Assembly: GCF_031127905.1 (NCBI RefSeq)
Contig: NZ_JARXIC010000015.1
Span: 1-64,000 of the forward strand
Direction of reading: 5' to 3'
Length of the DNA stretch: 64,000 nucleotides
From: Thalassobacterium sedimentorum
GTDB taxonomy: Bacteria > Verrucomicrobiota > Verrucomicrobiia > Opitutales > Coraliomargaritaceae
This document shows positions 9,416 through 21,214 of this stretch, piece by piece. Position numbers and translations under genes: made by a program. The notes below the pieces were generated by a model, which made no database searches, was not told the origin of the DNA, and saw only the letters and a program-made list of their open reading frames with translations. Position 1 is the stretch's first letter. Every line of letters starts with the position of its first letter.

Positions 9416-10236
9416 TTTTTGAGTTCGTCTGTTTCCTTTGTCACCGTCACCGGAAATGCGGGCGTCTCACTGCCTGCGTAAACAGTGAGGTGGGGGAATG
9501 CGATCTCGATGCCTTCGGCGTCGAAGCGCTCTTTGATGTCTTGCATGATGCCGTTTTTAAGATCGAGGAATTTGCTTTTTTCAAACCAAACGCCGAGTAG
9601 GAAGTCGAGCGAGGAGGCGCCAAAGTCTTTGAAGAGCACGAGTGGCACTGGCTCGTTGAGACTGTGGGGATTGGCGTCGGCCACTTCTCGTAATACGCGA
9701 ATGACCTTTTTGACGTCTTCCTTGTAGGCGACTCCGATGTTGATGTCCATGCGTCGAATGGGGAAGCGGGTGACGGTCGTGACTTCGGCTTTGATTAAAG
9801 TCTCGTTGGGCATGCGCACGAAGAGGTTGTCGACTGTGCGGAGTTTGACTGATAGCAAGTCGATCGAGAGCACGACGCCGCGTGTGCCGCCGACGATGAT
9901 GGTGTCACCGACTTCGAAGGGGCGTTCGCCTAGCAGAAAGAGTCCACTGATGAGGTTGGATAAGCTGGTCTGGGCGGCAAAGCCGATGGCAACGGTAACG
10001 ATGCCGGCGGCGCCCAGCACAGCAGTCAGGTTGACGTGTAATTGTATGAGTGTCGTGCAGATGACCAGGACGATGCCGACATAAAGGCAGGATTTTTGAG
10101 CGAGCAGTAGATGGTGCGGCGAGAAGCGTGGTTTGAGCACGCGAGTGAGCAGTCGACTGATCGCAAAGACCAGCCCGAGGCCGATGCAAAGTACGGTGAG
10201 GGCGAAAAGTACGGTATTAAAGTCCAGCGGTTTCAT
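9412..10236 (-). CDS. MscS-family mechanosensitive channel
   Basis: A small-conductance mechanosensitive channel of 274 residues in the inner membrane, releasing solutes on osmotic downshock. There are three predicted membrane segments, at about 8-28, 48-68 and 72-100. The third is the pore helix, with AVLGAAGIVTVAIGFAAQTS and then LSNLISGLFLLGERPFEVGD, the MscS signature. The beta domain (GVVLSIDLLSVKLRTVDN) and alpha/beta C-terminus follow. The length is close to E. coli MscS (286). It lies 3 nt downstream of a cytoplasmic-looking partner gene, almost certainly in one transcript. Confidence 0.92.
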   Translation of the reverse strand: MKPLDFNTVLFALTVLCIGLGLVFAISRLLTRVLKPRFSPHHLLLAQKSCLYVGIVLVICTTLIQLHVNLTAVLGAAGIVTVAIGFAAQTSLSNLISGLFLLGERPFEVGDTIIVGGTRGVVLSIDLLSVKLRTVDNLFVRMPNETLIKAEVTTVTRFPIRRMDINIGVAYKEDVKKVIRVLREVADANPHSLNEPVPLVLFKDFGASSLDFLLGVWFEKSKFLDLKNGIMQDIKERFDAEGIEIAFPHLTVYAGSETPAFPVTVTKETDELKK

Positions 10237-10239
10237 GCT

Positions 10240-11019
10240 TTAGGTCAGTGAGTGGCCGAGTCCGGCAAATGTGCGGCGTATCAGGCCGCGCAGGGGGGCT
10301 TCGGGAGCCTCGGTTATTTTGGTGGCGCCGGAGATTTCGGTGGGGGCTTTTTCCTCATAATCGATGGCGCTCAGGTTGTCGCTGCCGTTGTAGCGTATGT
10401 TTACCTGGGAGGTCCAAAGCTCCTGGTCGTTTTGCCAGAGGTGGCAGCGGTCGAGTCGTAGGCAGAATTTGGTGCAATGCAGTTGTTCCAGCGATTGATT
10501 GTGGATTTGAATCTTGCAGAGCGCACGTGCGGATTTTTCGGAGTTAATGACGGGGCGCTCGCGGCGAGCGCGGCTTTTGATGGCGTAGCAAAGTACGCCT
10601 CCAGCGAGATCACCAAACCAGGTATCTGAGAGTATTTCGGCTCGTAGCCGCTCCAAGGGGTGGAGCTGTGGTGCTTCGCCACCGGAGAGTTGGATATCCA
10701 TCGGGATCGAGATATAAAAATCGACTTTGGCTTTGGGGGCCAGCCGTAGTGGGTGTAGTGGTTGCACCACTAGGGGGCGATTGGGAGTTATGGGTTGCAC
10801 ATGAACCGCCTCCAGCGGGCTTTGAAAGGCGTAGCGCCGGAAGTCAGATTCCGGGTCGGCACCGAGCTGGATACCGGCGCCGCTATCGTCGCGCTTTTCA
10901 ACCAGTAGTAGATCGCTGCCGCGTTTAATGATACGGATGCGGAGTTGCTCCCATTGCAAACGGATCTCTTTTTGATGGGTAAACTTGAGTGAGCCCCAGG
11001 GCGAAGTGTCGGATGACAT
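10240..11019 (-). CDS. Conserved soluble protein paired with MscS (possibly DUF432)
   Basis: A protein of about 259 residues without membrane segments or signal peptide. The region RIRIIKRGSDLLLVEKRDD, the proline-rich VQPLHPLRLAPKAKVDFYISIP and the later CKIQIHNQSLEQL suggest a beta-rich fold. I recall DUF432 proteins as frequent neighbours of MscS channels, and this one could be a member; that is memory, not a search result. The start at 11019 (MSSDTSPWG) is chosen; 11061 would add 14 basic residues. Function unknown; the 3-nt spacing suggests a regulatory or structural role with the channel. Confidence 0.55.
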   Translation of the reverse strand: MSSDTSPWGSLKFTHQKEIRLQWEQLRIRIIKRGSDLLLVEKRDDSGAGIQLGADPESDFRRYAFQSPLEAVHVQPITPNRPLVVQPLHPLRLAPKAKVDFYISIPMDIQLSGGEAPQLHPLERLRAEILSDTWFGDLAGGVLCYAIKSRARRERPVINSEKSARALCKIQIHNQSLEQLHCTKFCLRLDRCHLWQNDQELWTSQVNIRYNGSDNLSAIDYEEKAPTEISGATKITEAPEAPLRGLIRRTFAGLGHSLT

Positions 11020-11229
11020 GTTGTAGCGAATGCTTGATTTACTGCGAAAGGTCAACGGCATCTTGCTTGAACCTGAAAAAATGAGCCGAATCGTTCATTG
11101 AGAATTCACTGATGTAAGCTGCCTGGTTTTGTCTTTATTCTGGCCAGAATCTTGCGATTGTTCTGGTCTGCTGGGCATCCGCTCTTGTCGTGTTACGGCC
11201 CGGAGTGCTTACTTTTAACGTTTTACAAA

Positions 11230-11991
11230 ATGGTATCTAATAATCCCTACGAGTCCGACGAGCTGCTACAGCAATATTTGGTGTTTCATTACGGTACGGG
11301 CGCGCAGCAGTTTCCCTATGTTTTTGGGGGGAGTGATGCACTGCATTTTCCCGTGCGTTGTGTAGTGGAAGGGGTGGATTGGGCGGCGCAGATGCCGTCA
11401 GGTGCGCGCGCCTTGGACCTAGGGTGCTCGGTCGGGCGTTCAAGCTTTGAGTTGGCACGCCATTGTCAAGAGGTGGTGGGTATTGATTACTCGCAGGCGT
11501 TTATTGATGCGGCCAATCGTATGGCGAGCGAGGGGCGGCATGCGGCGAGGCGACTTGACGAAGGTTCGGCTACGACGCAGTTGATGCTTGAAGTCGCTCC
11601 TGAAGTTGACCGTAGCCGTGTGCATTTTGAGCAAGGAGATGCGCAGCGCATTCGTGCGGACATTGGGCAGTTCGATGTAGTGATTGCTTGTAATTTAATT
11701 TGTCGTCTGCCCGAGCCAGTGCGCTTGCTGCAGCGTTTGCCTGAGCTGATAAAGCCAGGTGGGCAGCTTTTTATCACCACGCCCTTTACATGGTTGGAGG
11801 AATATACGCCTTCAGCCAATTGGCTGGGCGAGGGGGCGCAGGATTCTTTTGCTGGGCTGCGTCGAGCGCTGGAGCCAGCCTTCGCGCTGGATGCGCAGTG
11901 GGATATGCCCTTTCTGATCCGTGAGCATGCTAGGAAATTCCAGTATAGTATCGCGCAGGCCAGCCGTTGGCGTCGTACGTCATTCAAGTGA
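11230..11991 (+). CDS. Stand-alone OvoA C-terminal-type methyltransferase (putative 4-mercaptohistidine N1-methyltransferase)
   Basis: A 253-residue Rossmann-fold SAM methyltransferase. The start MVSNNPYESDELLQQYLVFH, LDLGCSVGRSSFELA (motif I), VGIDYSQAFIDAA (motif post I), FDVVIACNLICRLPEP, TPFTWLEEYTPSANWLG and DMPFLIREHARKFQ match the C-terminal module of ovothiol synthase OvoA, which N-methylates 5-thiohistidine to ovothiol A. Normally this module is fused to the iron-dependent sulfoxide synthase; here it is a separate gene with neither the DinB nor the FGE-sulfatase domain adjacent. It is divergent from the mscS operon and 40 nt upstream of rnpB. Confidence 0.75.
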   Translation: MVSNNPYESDELLQQYLVFHYGTGAQQFPYVFGGSDALHFPVRCVVEGVDWAAQMPSGARALDLGCSVGRSSFELARHCQEVVGIDYSQAFIDAANRMASEGRHAARRLDEGSATTQLMLEVAPEVDRSRVHFEQGDAQRIRADIGQFDVVIACNLICRLPEPVRLLQRLPELIKPGGQLFITTPFTWLEEYTPSANWLGEGAQDSFAGLRRALEPAFALDAQWDMPFLIREHARKFQYSIAQASRWRRTSFK

Positions 11992-12031
11992 AATTACCGC
12001 TTGCACCTATGGAATTGGCGAGCCAGCGTGC

Positions 12032-12434
<403 letters not shown>

Positions 12435-12436
12435 TT

Positions 12437-12467
12437 GAATTAGGAATTAAGAATTAAGAATTAAGAA
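12437..12467. repeat. Heptamer tandem repeat (GAATTAA)n
   Basis: Directly after rnpB come GAATTAG, then GAATTAA three times, then GAA. The complement of the same heptamer recurs upstream of atpG at 41547-41566. The remaining bases up to rpsT (12468-12622) hold no gene I can support. Confidence 0.7.
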
Positions 12468-12622
12468 ATGAAGCCAGGGTGGCTTGGGCGTGTTGCTAAT
12501 GATTATTTGTCAATAACTTAAACGTTCTTAGTTGCGGCTTTTTTCTCCTAGTTTCTCAATTTTTACGGCTTGACAGGCTCGTTTGGTACCCGCACTTTCC
12601 CGCCTCTTAACTTTTTTCAGCT

Positions 12623-12880
12623 ATGGCTAACACAAAATCAGCACTTAAATACATCCGTAAGACAGAGACGCGTGCTCTGCGTAACCGTCAGGTCAAGACT
12701 CGCCTCAAGACTTTCGCTAAGAAGGTGGACGCCGCATCGGCTGCCGGTGACAAGGAAGCGCTTGCAGTCGCTGCACGTGATTTTATCTCCATCTTGGATA
12801 AGGCTGGCAAGAATGGTCTTGTGCATCCGAATAAGATTGCGCGTCAAAAAGCACGTTGCGCTAGATTGCTTGCTGCGTAA
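12623..12880 (+). CDS. rpsT: 30S ribosomal protein S20
   Basis: An 85-residue, very basic protein that binds 16S rRNA in the body of the small subunit. The N-terminus MANTKSALKYIRKTETRALR and the C-terminal GLVHPNKIARQKARCARLLA are the S20 signature, and the length matches the family. The start codon is preceded by CTTTTTTCAGCT with no Shine-Dalgarno. It is monocistronic, with a strong terminator 24 nt after the stop. A longer overlapping frame over the same bases is a shadow. Confidence 0.96.
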   Translation: MANTKSALKYIRKTETRALRNRQVKTRLKTFAKKVDAASAAGDKEALAVAARDFISILDKAGKNGLVHPNKIARQKARCARLLAA

Positions 12881-12903
12881 GCTTTTAATTTAGACTTTTA
12901 AAG

Positions 12904-12940
12904 ATGCCCTCGGTTGCGCTTGTCGAACCGAGGGCATTTT
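12904..12940 (+). terminator. Intrinsic terminator after rpsT
   Basis: A perfect 12-bp stem, ATGCCCTCGGTT (12904-12915) with AACCGAGGGCAT (12926-12937), loop GCGCTTGTCG, ending in a T-run. Confidence 0.9.
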
Positions 12941-12955
12941 GTATGTACTCTTCAC

Positions 12956-13762
12956 GTGTCTGAAAAACCTAATAAGAAAAACGCGATTGGCTTCCCCCCG
13001 CCTTTGCTTGGGGATGCGCCCTATCGCATGTCTGTGTTGGCTGAAACCGCCGACTGGCTCGCGCTGGAAAAGCCTGCTGGGGTCGGGGTGCGTGCCTATC
13101 CATGGGATGATGAGCCGGATCTGGATTCTGCTTTGAATACGCAGCTGCAAGCGGGCAAGCCTGAGTTGCTGCGGCGAGAGGCGGCGTTGTTTGGCTCGGT
13201 ATATTATTTGGATCCAGTCATATCTGGGATTGCTGTTTTTGCCAAGAATCGTGAGGCGCTGGCAGATCTGCGTAATCGCTTTGGTTCGGGGGAGTGTCGT
13301 TTTCGGTTTCAGTTTGTAGCGGCTGCACTTCCAATAGTGGAGCCCGCATTTCAGGCTGACGCACCCTTGTTGCCGCATAATGTGAAGCCTAAGATGATTC
13401 CATCTACGGCTAAAGGGAAGAAGGCTTTTACGGATTTTAAGCGCATTGCAGAGTCGGCAAAGGGCTGGGCACTATGGGAGGCGAGTGTTGATTTCTTTCG
13501 TCCGCATCAAGTGCGTGCGCATGCGGCCGTAAATGAGCTCCCGGTGTTGGGGGACTCCGTATATGGCGGTCCGGTTGCTCCCACTCAGCGTGAGCTGCAC
13601 CCTAAAAAGCAGCGCGCCGGTGTGAATTTGCCTTCATTTCATGGGCTTGCGCTGCATTTGTGCGAGGTGGAGTTGCTTCCTGGGAATGCTGACGCGACGA
13701 TTCACTGTGCGCCGCCCAAGCATTTGCGCTTACTTTTGCGGCGGATGGGCCTGGGAGATTGA
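12956..13762 (+). CDS. RluA-family RNA pseudouridine synthase, divergent
   Basis: A protein of about 268 residues in the RluA/RluD class, which isomerises uridine in rRNA or tRNA. Recognisable parts are [11 protein letters not shown], the catalytic-Asp block [16 protein letters not shown] (the canonical form is HRLDxxTSG, so the Arg before Leu-Asp is replaced by Tyr), and [22 protein letters not shown]. No S4 domain. GTG at 12956 is taken as start because the longer reading, from TTG at 12914, lies inside the rpsT terminator. The target base cannot be predicted. It is followed by a 165-nt gap before yajC. Confidence 0.8.
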   Translation: MSEKPNKKNAIGFPPPLLGDAPYRMSVLAETADWLALEKPAGVGVRAYPWDDEPDLDSALNTQLQAGKPELLRREAALFGSVYYLDPVISGIAVFAKNREALADLRNRFGSGECRFRFQFVAAALPIVEPAFQADAPLLPHNVKPKMIPSTAKGKKAFTDFKRIAESAKGWALWEASVDFFRPHQVRAHAAVNELPVLGDSVYGGPVAPTQRELHPKKQRAGVNLPSFHGLALHLCEVELLPGNADATIHCAPPKHLRLLLRRMGLGD

Positions 13763-13927
13763 TTCGGGGCGTTCAATGTCTGTTTTCTGGAAAAAAGCAG
13801 TCAATCGAGGTGATTTTTTAGCCAGATCGAGCGACTAAGTGAGCGCTTCCTGCGTACCATACGAATAGGAACTTGCTATTTGGAGGCGACTGCCTTTCCT
13901 TTTGCGGTTTTTCAACATTCAAGCTAT

Positions 13928-14251
13928 ATGCCAATTCCCGAAATTTCAACGTTCCTTCCTCTTGCTCAAGCTGCTTCTGGTGGCGGTCTTGGACAGTTCC
14001 TACCGATCATTTTACTCTTTGTCGGTATGTGGTTCCTAATTATTGCGCCACAGCGCAAGCGTCAGAAGGCGCATGATAAAATGCTGAGTGAGCTGCAAAC
14101 TGGAGATGAGATCATCACTACTGGTGGCCTATACGGCACTATAACCAACGTTAAAGACGATCGTTTTGTGGTTCGTATTGCGGATAGCACTAAGGTCGAA
14201 CTAGGCAAGGGCTTCGTTGCGAACAAGGTTCAGGCTAAAGACGCCGCTTAA
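13928..14251 (+). CDS. yajC: Preprotein translocase subunit YajC
   Basis: A single-span inner-membrane accessory of SecDF, 107 residues. The transmembrane helix is at about 22-41 (QFLPIILLFVGMWFLIIAPQ), followed by the family's KRQKAHDKMLSELQTGDEII and TTGGLYGTITNV. The start MPIPEISTF at 13928 is chosen over an in-frame 13880. It is 42 nt upstream of secDF, the usual yajC-secD-secF order, so probably one operon. Confidence 0.92.
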   Translation: MPIPEISTFLPLAQAASGGGLGQFLPIILLFVGMWFLIIAPQRKRQKAHDKMLSELQTGDEIITTGGLYGTITNVKDDRFVVRIADSTKVELGKGFVANKVQAKDAA

Positions 14252-14293
14252 TTTTCTCTTTCACCTTAACTCCACGCGTTAAGCGTTCTACCC

Positions 14294-16840
<2,547 letters not shown>

Positions 16841-16866
16841 TATTTTTTAACATTGTCCTTTTTTTC

Positions 16867-16934
16867 GTAGGAGAGGCTTTATGCTTCGATCCTTTGCCAT
16901 CTGGCTCAGGGGCGAAGGATGAATCCTCTCCTAC
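16867..16934. repeat. REP-like inverted doublet with GTAGGAGAGG heads
   Basis: The forward unit GTAGGAGAGGCTTTATGCTT (16867 on) faces a reverse unit that reads GTAGGAGAGGATTCATCCTT from 16934 on the minus strand. They share a 10-nt head and a small inner palindrome (AGGAT-TC-ATCCT in the reverse unit). The layout matches a BIME and resembles Pseudomonas REPs (GTAGGAGC...). It lies between secDF and recJ and could double as a transcript-end hairpin. Confidence 0.65.
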
Positions 16935-16965
16935 TTGTTTAGTCTAATCCCTATTTTATAAACCC

Positions 16966-18684
16966 ATGCTCTGGAGATCCATCGACATTGACGAAAAAGC
17001 AGCGTCCGCTCTGGTCGAGCGTCTGGGGGTGTCGAAGGTGAGTGCAGAGCTGTTGGTGCAGCGAGGGATTACCAGTTGCGAGCGCGCGGAGCAGTTCATG
17101 CGTCCTCGCTTGGCACAGCTGGATAATCCTTTTGAGATGGTGAATTTAGAGGCGGCTGTCGAACGTATCGAGCGGGCGATCGAAGGGCAGGAGTCAGTTG
17201 TTGTGTTCGGCGATTATGATGTCGATGGTGTGACTAGCACGGTGCAACTCGTGAGTATGCTGCGCACACTGGATTTACAGCCCCGTTATTCGGTGCCGCG
17301 GCGTTTGGATGAAGGCTACGGCTTGAGCCGGGATGCGATTGACCGAGTATTTGATGGCGATATCCCGCAGTTATTTATTGCTTTGGATTGCGGTACCAAT
17401 GCGCATGAGCCGATTGCTTATTTGCGTAGTTTGGGCGTAGATGTGATCGTCGTCGATCATCATCAGACTAAAACACAAGCACCCGAGGGCTGTATTTTTG
17501 TGAATCCGCATGTGAATGATTCGGAGCATGCGCCTTGGCGTGATCTGTGTACTGCAGGACTGGTCTTTAAGTTATTGCACGGTTTGTTGAAGCATCGTCG
17601 TGAAGCAGAGGACCCACGTGTTGCAGGGATTCAGTTAAAAGATTATTTAGATTTAGTGGCGATGGGTACCGTGGCGGACTTGGTGCCATTGCATGGCGAA
17701 AACCGTATTTTATCCTGGTTTGGACTTCGTCATTTACGGGCAAATGGACGCGTTGGTGTGCGGGCACTGGCCGAGGTGGCCGGTATTGATAGTGGTCAGG
17801 AAATGGCTAGTTCGGATATTTCTTTTAAAATCGCGCCGCGGATTAATGCGAGTGGCCGATTGGCAGATGCTTCACTGCCGATTGAATTGCTATTGCAGGA
17901 TGATTTTTCGGCCTGTCTAAAAATTGCTCAGGAATTGGATGGTATTAATAAGGAGCGCCAATCCATAGAGCGCGGAATCGCGAAAACAGCTGAGGAGCGT
18001 GCGGCTGTTGAATTTGCGGATGAACCTGGCATAGTGCTCTTTGGTGAGGATTGGCACCCTGGTGTGGTTGGCATTGTGGCCAGCCGTGTGAGTCGTCGCT
18101 TTCACAAGCCTTGTGTGATACTCGGTTCTGAGGGGGCCGACGCGAAGGGCTCGGGGCGCTCTGTGGCATCTGTTAATTTAGTGGAAGTTTTTCAGCGCTG
18201 TGCGCATTTGCTCGATCATTGGGGCGGCCACCCGATGGCAGCTGGAGTGTCGCTTAAAGCGAGTGATGTGCCTGCCTTTAAGCACTGCTATTTAGAAAGT
18301 TTGAAGTGCATGTATCCGGATGGGCTACCAGAGCCTTCCTTGGCGATTTCAGCCTGGCTCGAGCCTTCGGATCTCAGTGAGTCGCTCTTGGATGAGTTGG
18401 ATCGCTTGCACCCTTTCGGGCAAGGTAACCCAGAGCCGGTTTTCGGCTTACGAAAAGTGAGTCTGGATGAGGCTCCGCAGGCCTTTGGCGAAGGAAATTT
18501 TCGTTTTCGTATGCCCTTATGTGCAGGGGCTCGGCGAGGTGTGGCAGGAATCGCCTGGCGTTTAGGCGAGCCACCGCTGCTTGGACAATCAATAGATTTG
18601 GCAGTACGTTTTTCGTGGAACTATTGGCGTGATAATCGCTACCCACAGGTCACTTTAGTCGATTGGAAACCATCACATTCATGA
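16966..18684 (+). CDS. recJ: Single-stranded-DNA-specific exonuclease RecJ
   Basis: A 5'-3' exonuclease on single-stranded DNA acting in RecFOR recombination, mismatch repair and base-excision repair. The 572 residues carry the DHH-superfamily motifs GDYDVDGVTST at about 82-92, LDCGTN at about 140-145, DHH at 164-166, and the DHHA1 motif GGHPMAAGVSL in the second half. The C-terminal OB-like domain is present (FGQGNPEPVFGL). The length is typical. The stop overlaps the start of the next gene by 4 nt (ATGA), so the two are coupled. Confidence 0.94.
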   Translation: MLWRSIDIDEKAASALVERLGVSKVSAELLVQRGITSCERAEQFMRPRLAQLDNPFEMVNLEAAVERIERAIEGQESVVVFGDYDVDGVTSTVQLVSMLRTLDLQPRYSVPRRLDEGYGLSRDAIDRVFDGDIPQLFIALDCGTNAHEPIAYLRSLGVDVIVVDHHQTKTQAPEGCIFVNPHVNDSEHAPWRDLCTAGLVFKLLHGLLKHRREAEDPRVAGIQLKDYLDLVAMGTVADLVPLHGENRILSWFGLRHLRANGRVGVRALAEVAGIDSGQEMASSDISFKIAPRINASGRLADASLPIELLLQDDFSACLKIAQELDGINKERQSIERGIAKTAEERAAVEFADEPGIVLFGEDWHPGVVGIVASRVSRRFHKPCVILGSEGADAKGSGRSVASVNLVEVFQRCAHLLDHWGGHPMAAGVSLKASDVPAFKHCYLESLKCMYPDGLPEPSLAISAWLEPSDLSESLLDELDRLHPFGQGNPEPVFGLRKVSLDEAPQAFGEGNFRFRMPLCAGARRGVAGIAWRLGEPPLLGQSIDLAVRFSWNYWRDNRYPQVTLVDWKPSHS

Positions 18685-19766
18685 AAAAAATATTTATATC
18701 AGGTTGTTACGACATTCTTCACGGAGGACATATTCAGTTTTTTAAGGAAGCTCGTGCGCTGGGGGATCACTTGACGGTATGCTTTGCTTCGGACCAGGTG
18801 CTCTGGGAGCACAAAAAAAGGCGCACTTCGATCCCGCAGGATCATAAGCTTGCACTCATGAGTGCACTTGATATTGTGGATCAGGTCGTGATTGGTGATT
18901 GCGGCGAACTTGGTCTGGATTTTAAGGATCACTTTCTCAGGATTAAGCCTGCTGTGTTGGCGGTGACCGAGGATGATCAGTATGCAGATGCGAAGCGTGC
19001 GCTGTGTGCTGAGGTTGGGGCCGAGTATGTGGTGTTGCCTAAAACACCGCCTCAGTTTACTCCCGTATCGACGACTTCGATCGTACGCAATATTCGCACG
19101 CCAGCTTATGCCCCTCTACGGGTGGACTTTGCTGGTGGCTGGTTGGACGTGCCGCGGCACGCACGCAAAGGTGGTTTCATTGTGAATTGTGCGATTTCAC
19201 CTATGGTGTCTTTGACGAATTGGGGCTACGAGCAAAAGTCTGGCCTCGGGGGTAGTGGTGCTTGGGCTCTGCTGAATGGTAATGATGGGGTGGAGAGTGA
19301 ACTAAATCTGGGGGTGGGCTGGCAGGACCCGGCGATCATTCGTGAGACTGGGCTATGTGTGTGGCGCAGTGGCGAAAAACCAGTGCTGGATTTTAAACGT
19401 AACGGAGACTTCTTGCACGGGCATATGGCCTTGCACTACACGGATATTCCGCACGATACCCCTGCCAATGCGGACAATGATCGGGACTATGACCTGATCG
19501 AAGCTGCTGGGCGAGTTGCGCAAACTGCGGTGATGGAGGCAAGTATCTCAAAGTTGGGCGAAGCAATTTCACTCAGTTATGAGATGCAGTTGAAGGAGGG
19601 CATGCGGCCTTTGCCGGAGGCTGAAGGCTGTGTGGGCCGTAAATACTCGGGCGGTGGCTGGGGGGGCTATGCACTTTATCTCTTTCACAGTTCTGAGTAT
19701 CGCGATGCCTTTGTGGCTTCAGCAAACTGTAATCGTCCGATCGAGCCCTACATTACGATTCGCTGA
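18681..19766 (+). CDS. Nucleotidyltransferase / GHMP-kinase fusion
   Basis: A 361-residue two-domain protein. Residues 1-140 are a cytidylyltransferase-like domain: ISGCYDILHGGHIQFFKEA with the HxGH site at 14-17 and TTSIVRN at about 131-137. From about 143 a GHMP-type sugar kinase follows: APLRVDFAGGWLDVP, the phosphate loop GLGGSGAWAL at 188-197, and the closing KYSGGGWGGYALYLF at about 321-335. The kinase resembles heptose-7-phosphate kinase HddA in its opening but is short (about 220 residues against about 330). The predicted role is to phosphorylate a sugar and attach a nucleotide, as in HldE but with a different kinase fold and the opposite order. Translationally coupled to recJ. Confidence 0.75.
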   Translation: MKKIFISGCYDILHGGHIQFFKEARALGDHLTVCFASDQVLWEHKKRRTSIPQDHKLALMSALDIVDQVVIGDCGELGLDFKDHFLRIKPAVLAVTEDDQYADAKRALCAEVGAEYVVLPKTPPQFTPVSTTSIVRNIRTPAYAPLRVDFAGGWLDVPRHARKGGFIVNCAISPMVSLTNWGYEQKSGLGGSGAWALLNGNDGVESELNLGVGWQDPAIIRETGLCVWRSGEKPVLDFKRNGDFLHGHMALHYTDIPHDTPANADNDRDYDLIEAAGRVAQTAVMEASISKLGEAISLSYEMQLKEGMRPLPEAEGCVGRKYSGGGWGGYALYLFHSSEYRDAFVASANCNRPIEPYITIR

Positions 19767-19834
19767 ACGATTCTGCTTTTATCCTTTACGGCTAGTGGTA
19801 TGCGCTCAGTTTAGGTTCTCATTTTACATTTCTC

Positions 19835-21016
19835 ATGAGCTTAATTGACACCATCCGTACAAACACCGACACCATGATCGGTGAGACTGAACTCGAAGAT
19901 CGCCTGCACGGCAGTAAGCCTTTACGCGTGAAGTTGGGCGTTGATCCGACGCGTCCCGATCTGACCTTCGGTCACTTGGTGGTCTTTAACAAGCTGCGCC
20001 AGTTCCAGGATTTAGGACATGAGGCGATACTCATTATTGGTGATTTTACCACCTTGATTGGCGATCCCTCCGGTCGTTCGAGCGCACGCCCTGTGCTCAC
20101 AAAGGACGAAATTGTCGAGAATGCGCAGACCTATTTGGATCAGGCCTTCAAGATTCTGGATCAGGAGAAAACCACGGTTTTTTACAATAGTGAGTGGTTT
20201 GATAAAATGGGCTTTGAAGATTGCCTAAAGTTGTCGCGTAAGATGACGGTGGCTCGCATGTTGGAGCGGGATGATTTTGCGAAACGTTATGCCAAGCAGG
20301 CTCCGATTTCTATCATTGAGTTTCTATATCCACTCATTCAGGGCTATGATTCACTGGTTTTGAACGCTGACGTAGAAATCGGCGGGACCGATCAATTATT
20401 TAATATGTTGGTTGGACGCGCCTTACAAAAAGACGCCGGCAAACAGGAGCAGGCAGTGATCACGATGCCGCTGCTGGTGGGGCTTGATGGCAGCAAGAAA
20501 ATGTCGAAGAGTGCCGATAATTACATCGCGTTCACTGACAGTCCCAAGGAGATGTTTGGTAAGATTATGTCGGTGCCGGACGACACGATGTGGGACTATT
20601 ACCGCTTGTTGCTGGAGCTACCAGCCGATAAGATTGAGAAACTCAAGGCGGGGCATCCGATGCAGGCCAAGAAGAATCTCGCTTCTTCATTAGTGGGGCA
20701 ATTTCACTCGATGCGGGAAGCCAAGCATGAGCTCGAGCAATTTGAACAGGTTTTTTCTAAAAATAAGTTGCCTGATGACATGCCGATATTCACATGGAAT
20801 GATTTACTGGGAGATGCGCCCAGTGCACCGCTCTTTGAGGTGATGGCGCAATCGGAACTCTTTGAGAGCAAGGGGGCGATCCGACGCTTGGTTCAGCAAG
20901 GCGCTGTGAAGATTGATGGTGAAAAACAAAATGATCCGAATCGTCAGTTCACTCCTCCAAATGGAGAGTTGATTTTTCAGGCCGGTAAACGGGTGTTTTT
21001 CAAGTTAGTCGGTTAG
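19835..21016 (+). CDS. tyrS: Tyrosyl-tRNA synthetase
   Basis: A class I aminoacyl-tRNA synthetase charging tRNA-Tyr. The 393 residues include the HIGH-like motif PTRPDLTFGHLVVF at about 38-51, YDSLVLNADVEIGGTDQLFN, the KMSKS loop SKKMSKSADN at about 222-231, and a C-terminal S4-like domain (SKGAIRRLVQQGAVKIDGE). The lengths and the IGGTDQ form fit the bacterial TyrRS subgroup with the shorter catalytic insert. The leader CATTTTACATTTCTC has no Shine-Dalgarno. Confidence 0.95.
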   Translation: MSLIDTIRTNTDTMIGETELEDRLHGSKPLRVKLGVDPTRPDLTFGHLVVFNKLRQFQDLGHEAILIIGDFTTLIGDPSGRSSARPVLTKDEIVENAQTYLDQAFKILDQEKTTVFYNSEWFDKMGFEDCLKLSRKMTVARMLERDDFAKRYAKQAPISIIEFLYPLIQGYDSLVLNADVEIGGTDQLFNMLVGRALQKDAGKQEQAVITMPLLVGLDGSKKMSKSADNYIAFTDSPKEMFGKIMSVPDDTMWDYYRLLLELPADKIEKLKAGHPMQAKKNLASSLVGQFHSMREAKHELEQFEQVFSKNKLPDDMPIFTWNDLLGDAPSAPLFEVMAQSELFESKGAIRRLVQQGAVKIDGEKQNDPNRQFTPPNGELIFQAGKRVFFKLVG

Positions 21017-21214
21017 GTGGTCAAGCATGTGGGGCGCTTCCTCCTTGGAGTGACTCCCTTGGGGTAAATTATGCGTCTTGCGCAGCTTAGTGCCTTTTTT
21101 CTTGGCAAACATTGCGTCTGTTCGCGGTAATCGTTTGACTTTCAAATGCTTTCATAGAAAAAGGCTCTATTCTCTGATCAGTCAGCGCAGCGCTAATTAA
21201 CAATTCATCTTATT

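Noticed and set aside
12914-12956. Extended TTG start of the pseudouridine synthase
   Set aside because: This start would place coding sequence inside the rpsT terminator hairpin; GTG at 12956 is more plausible.
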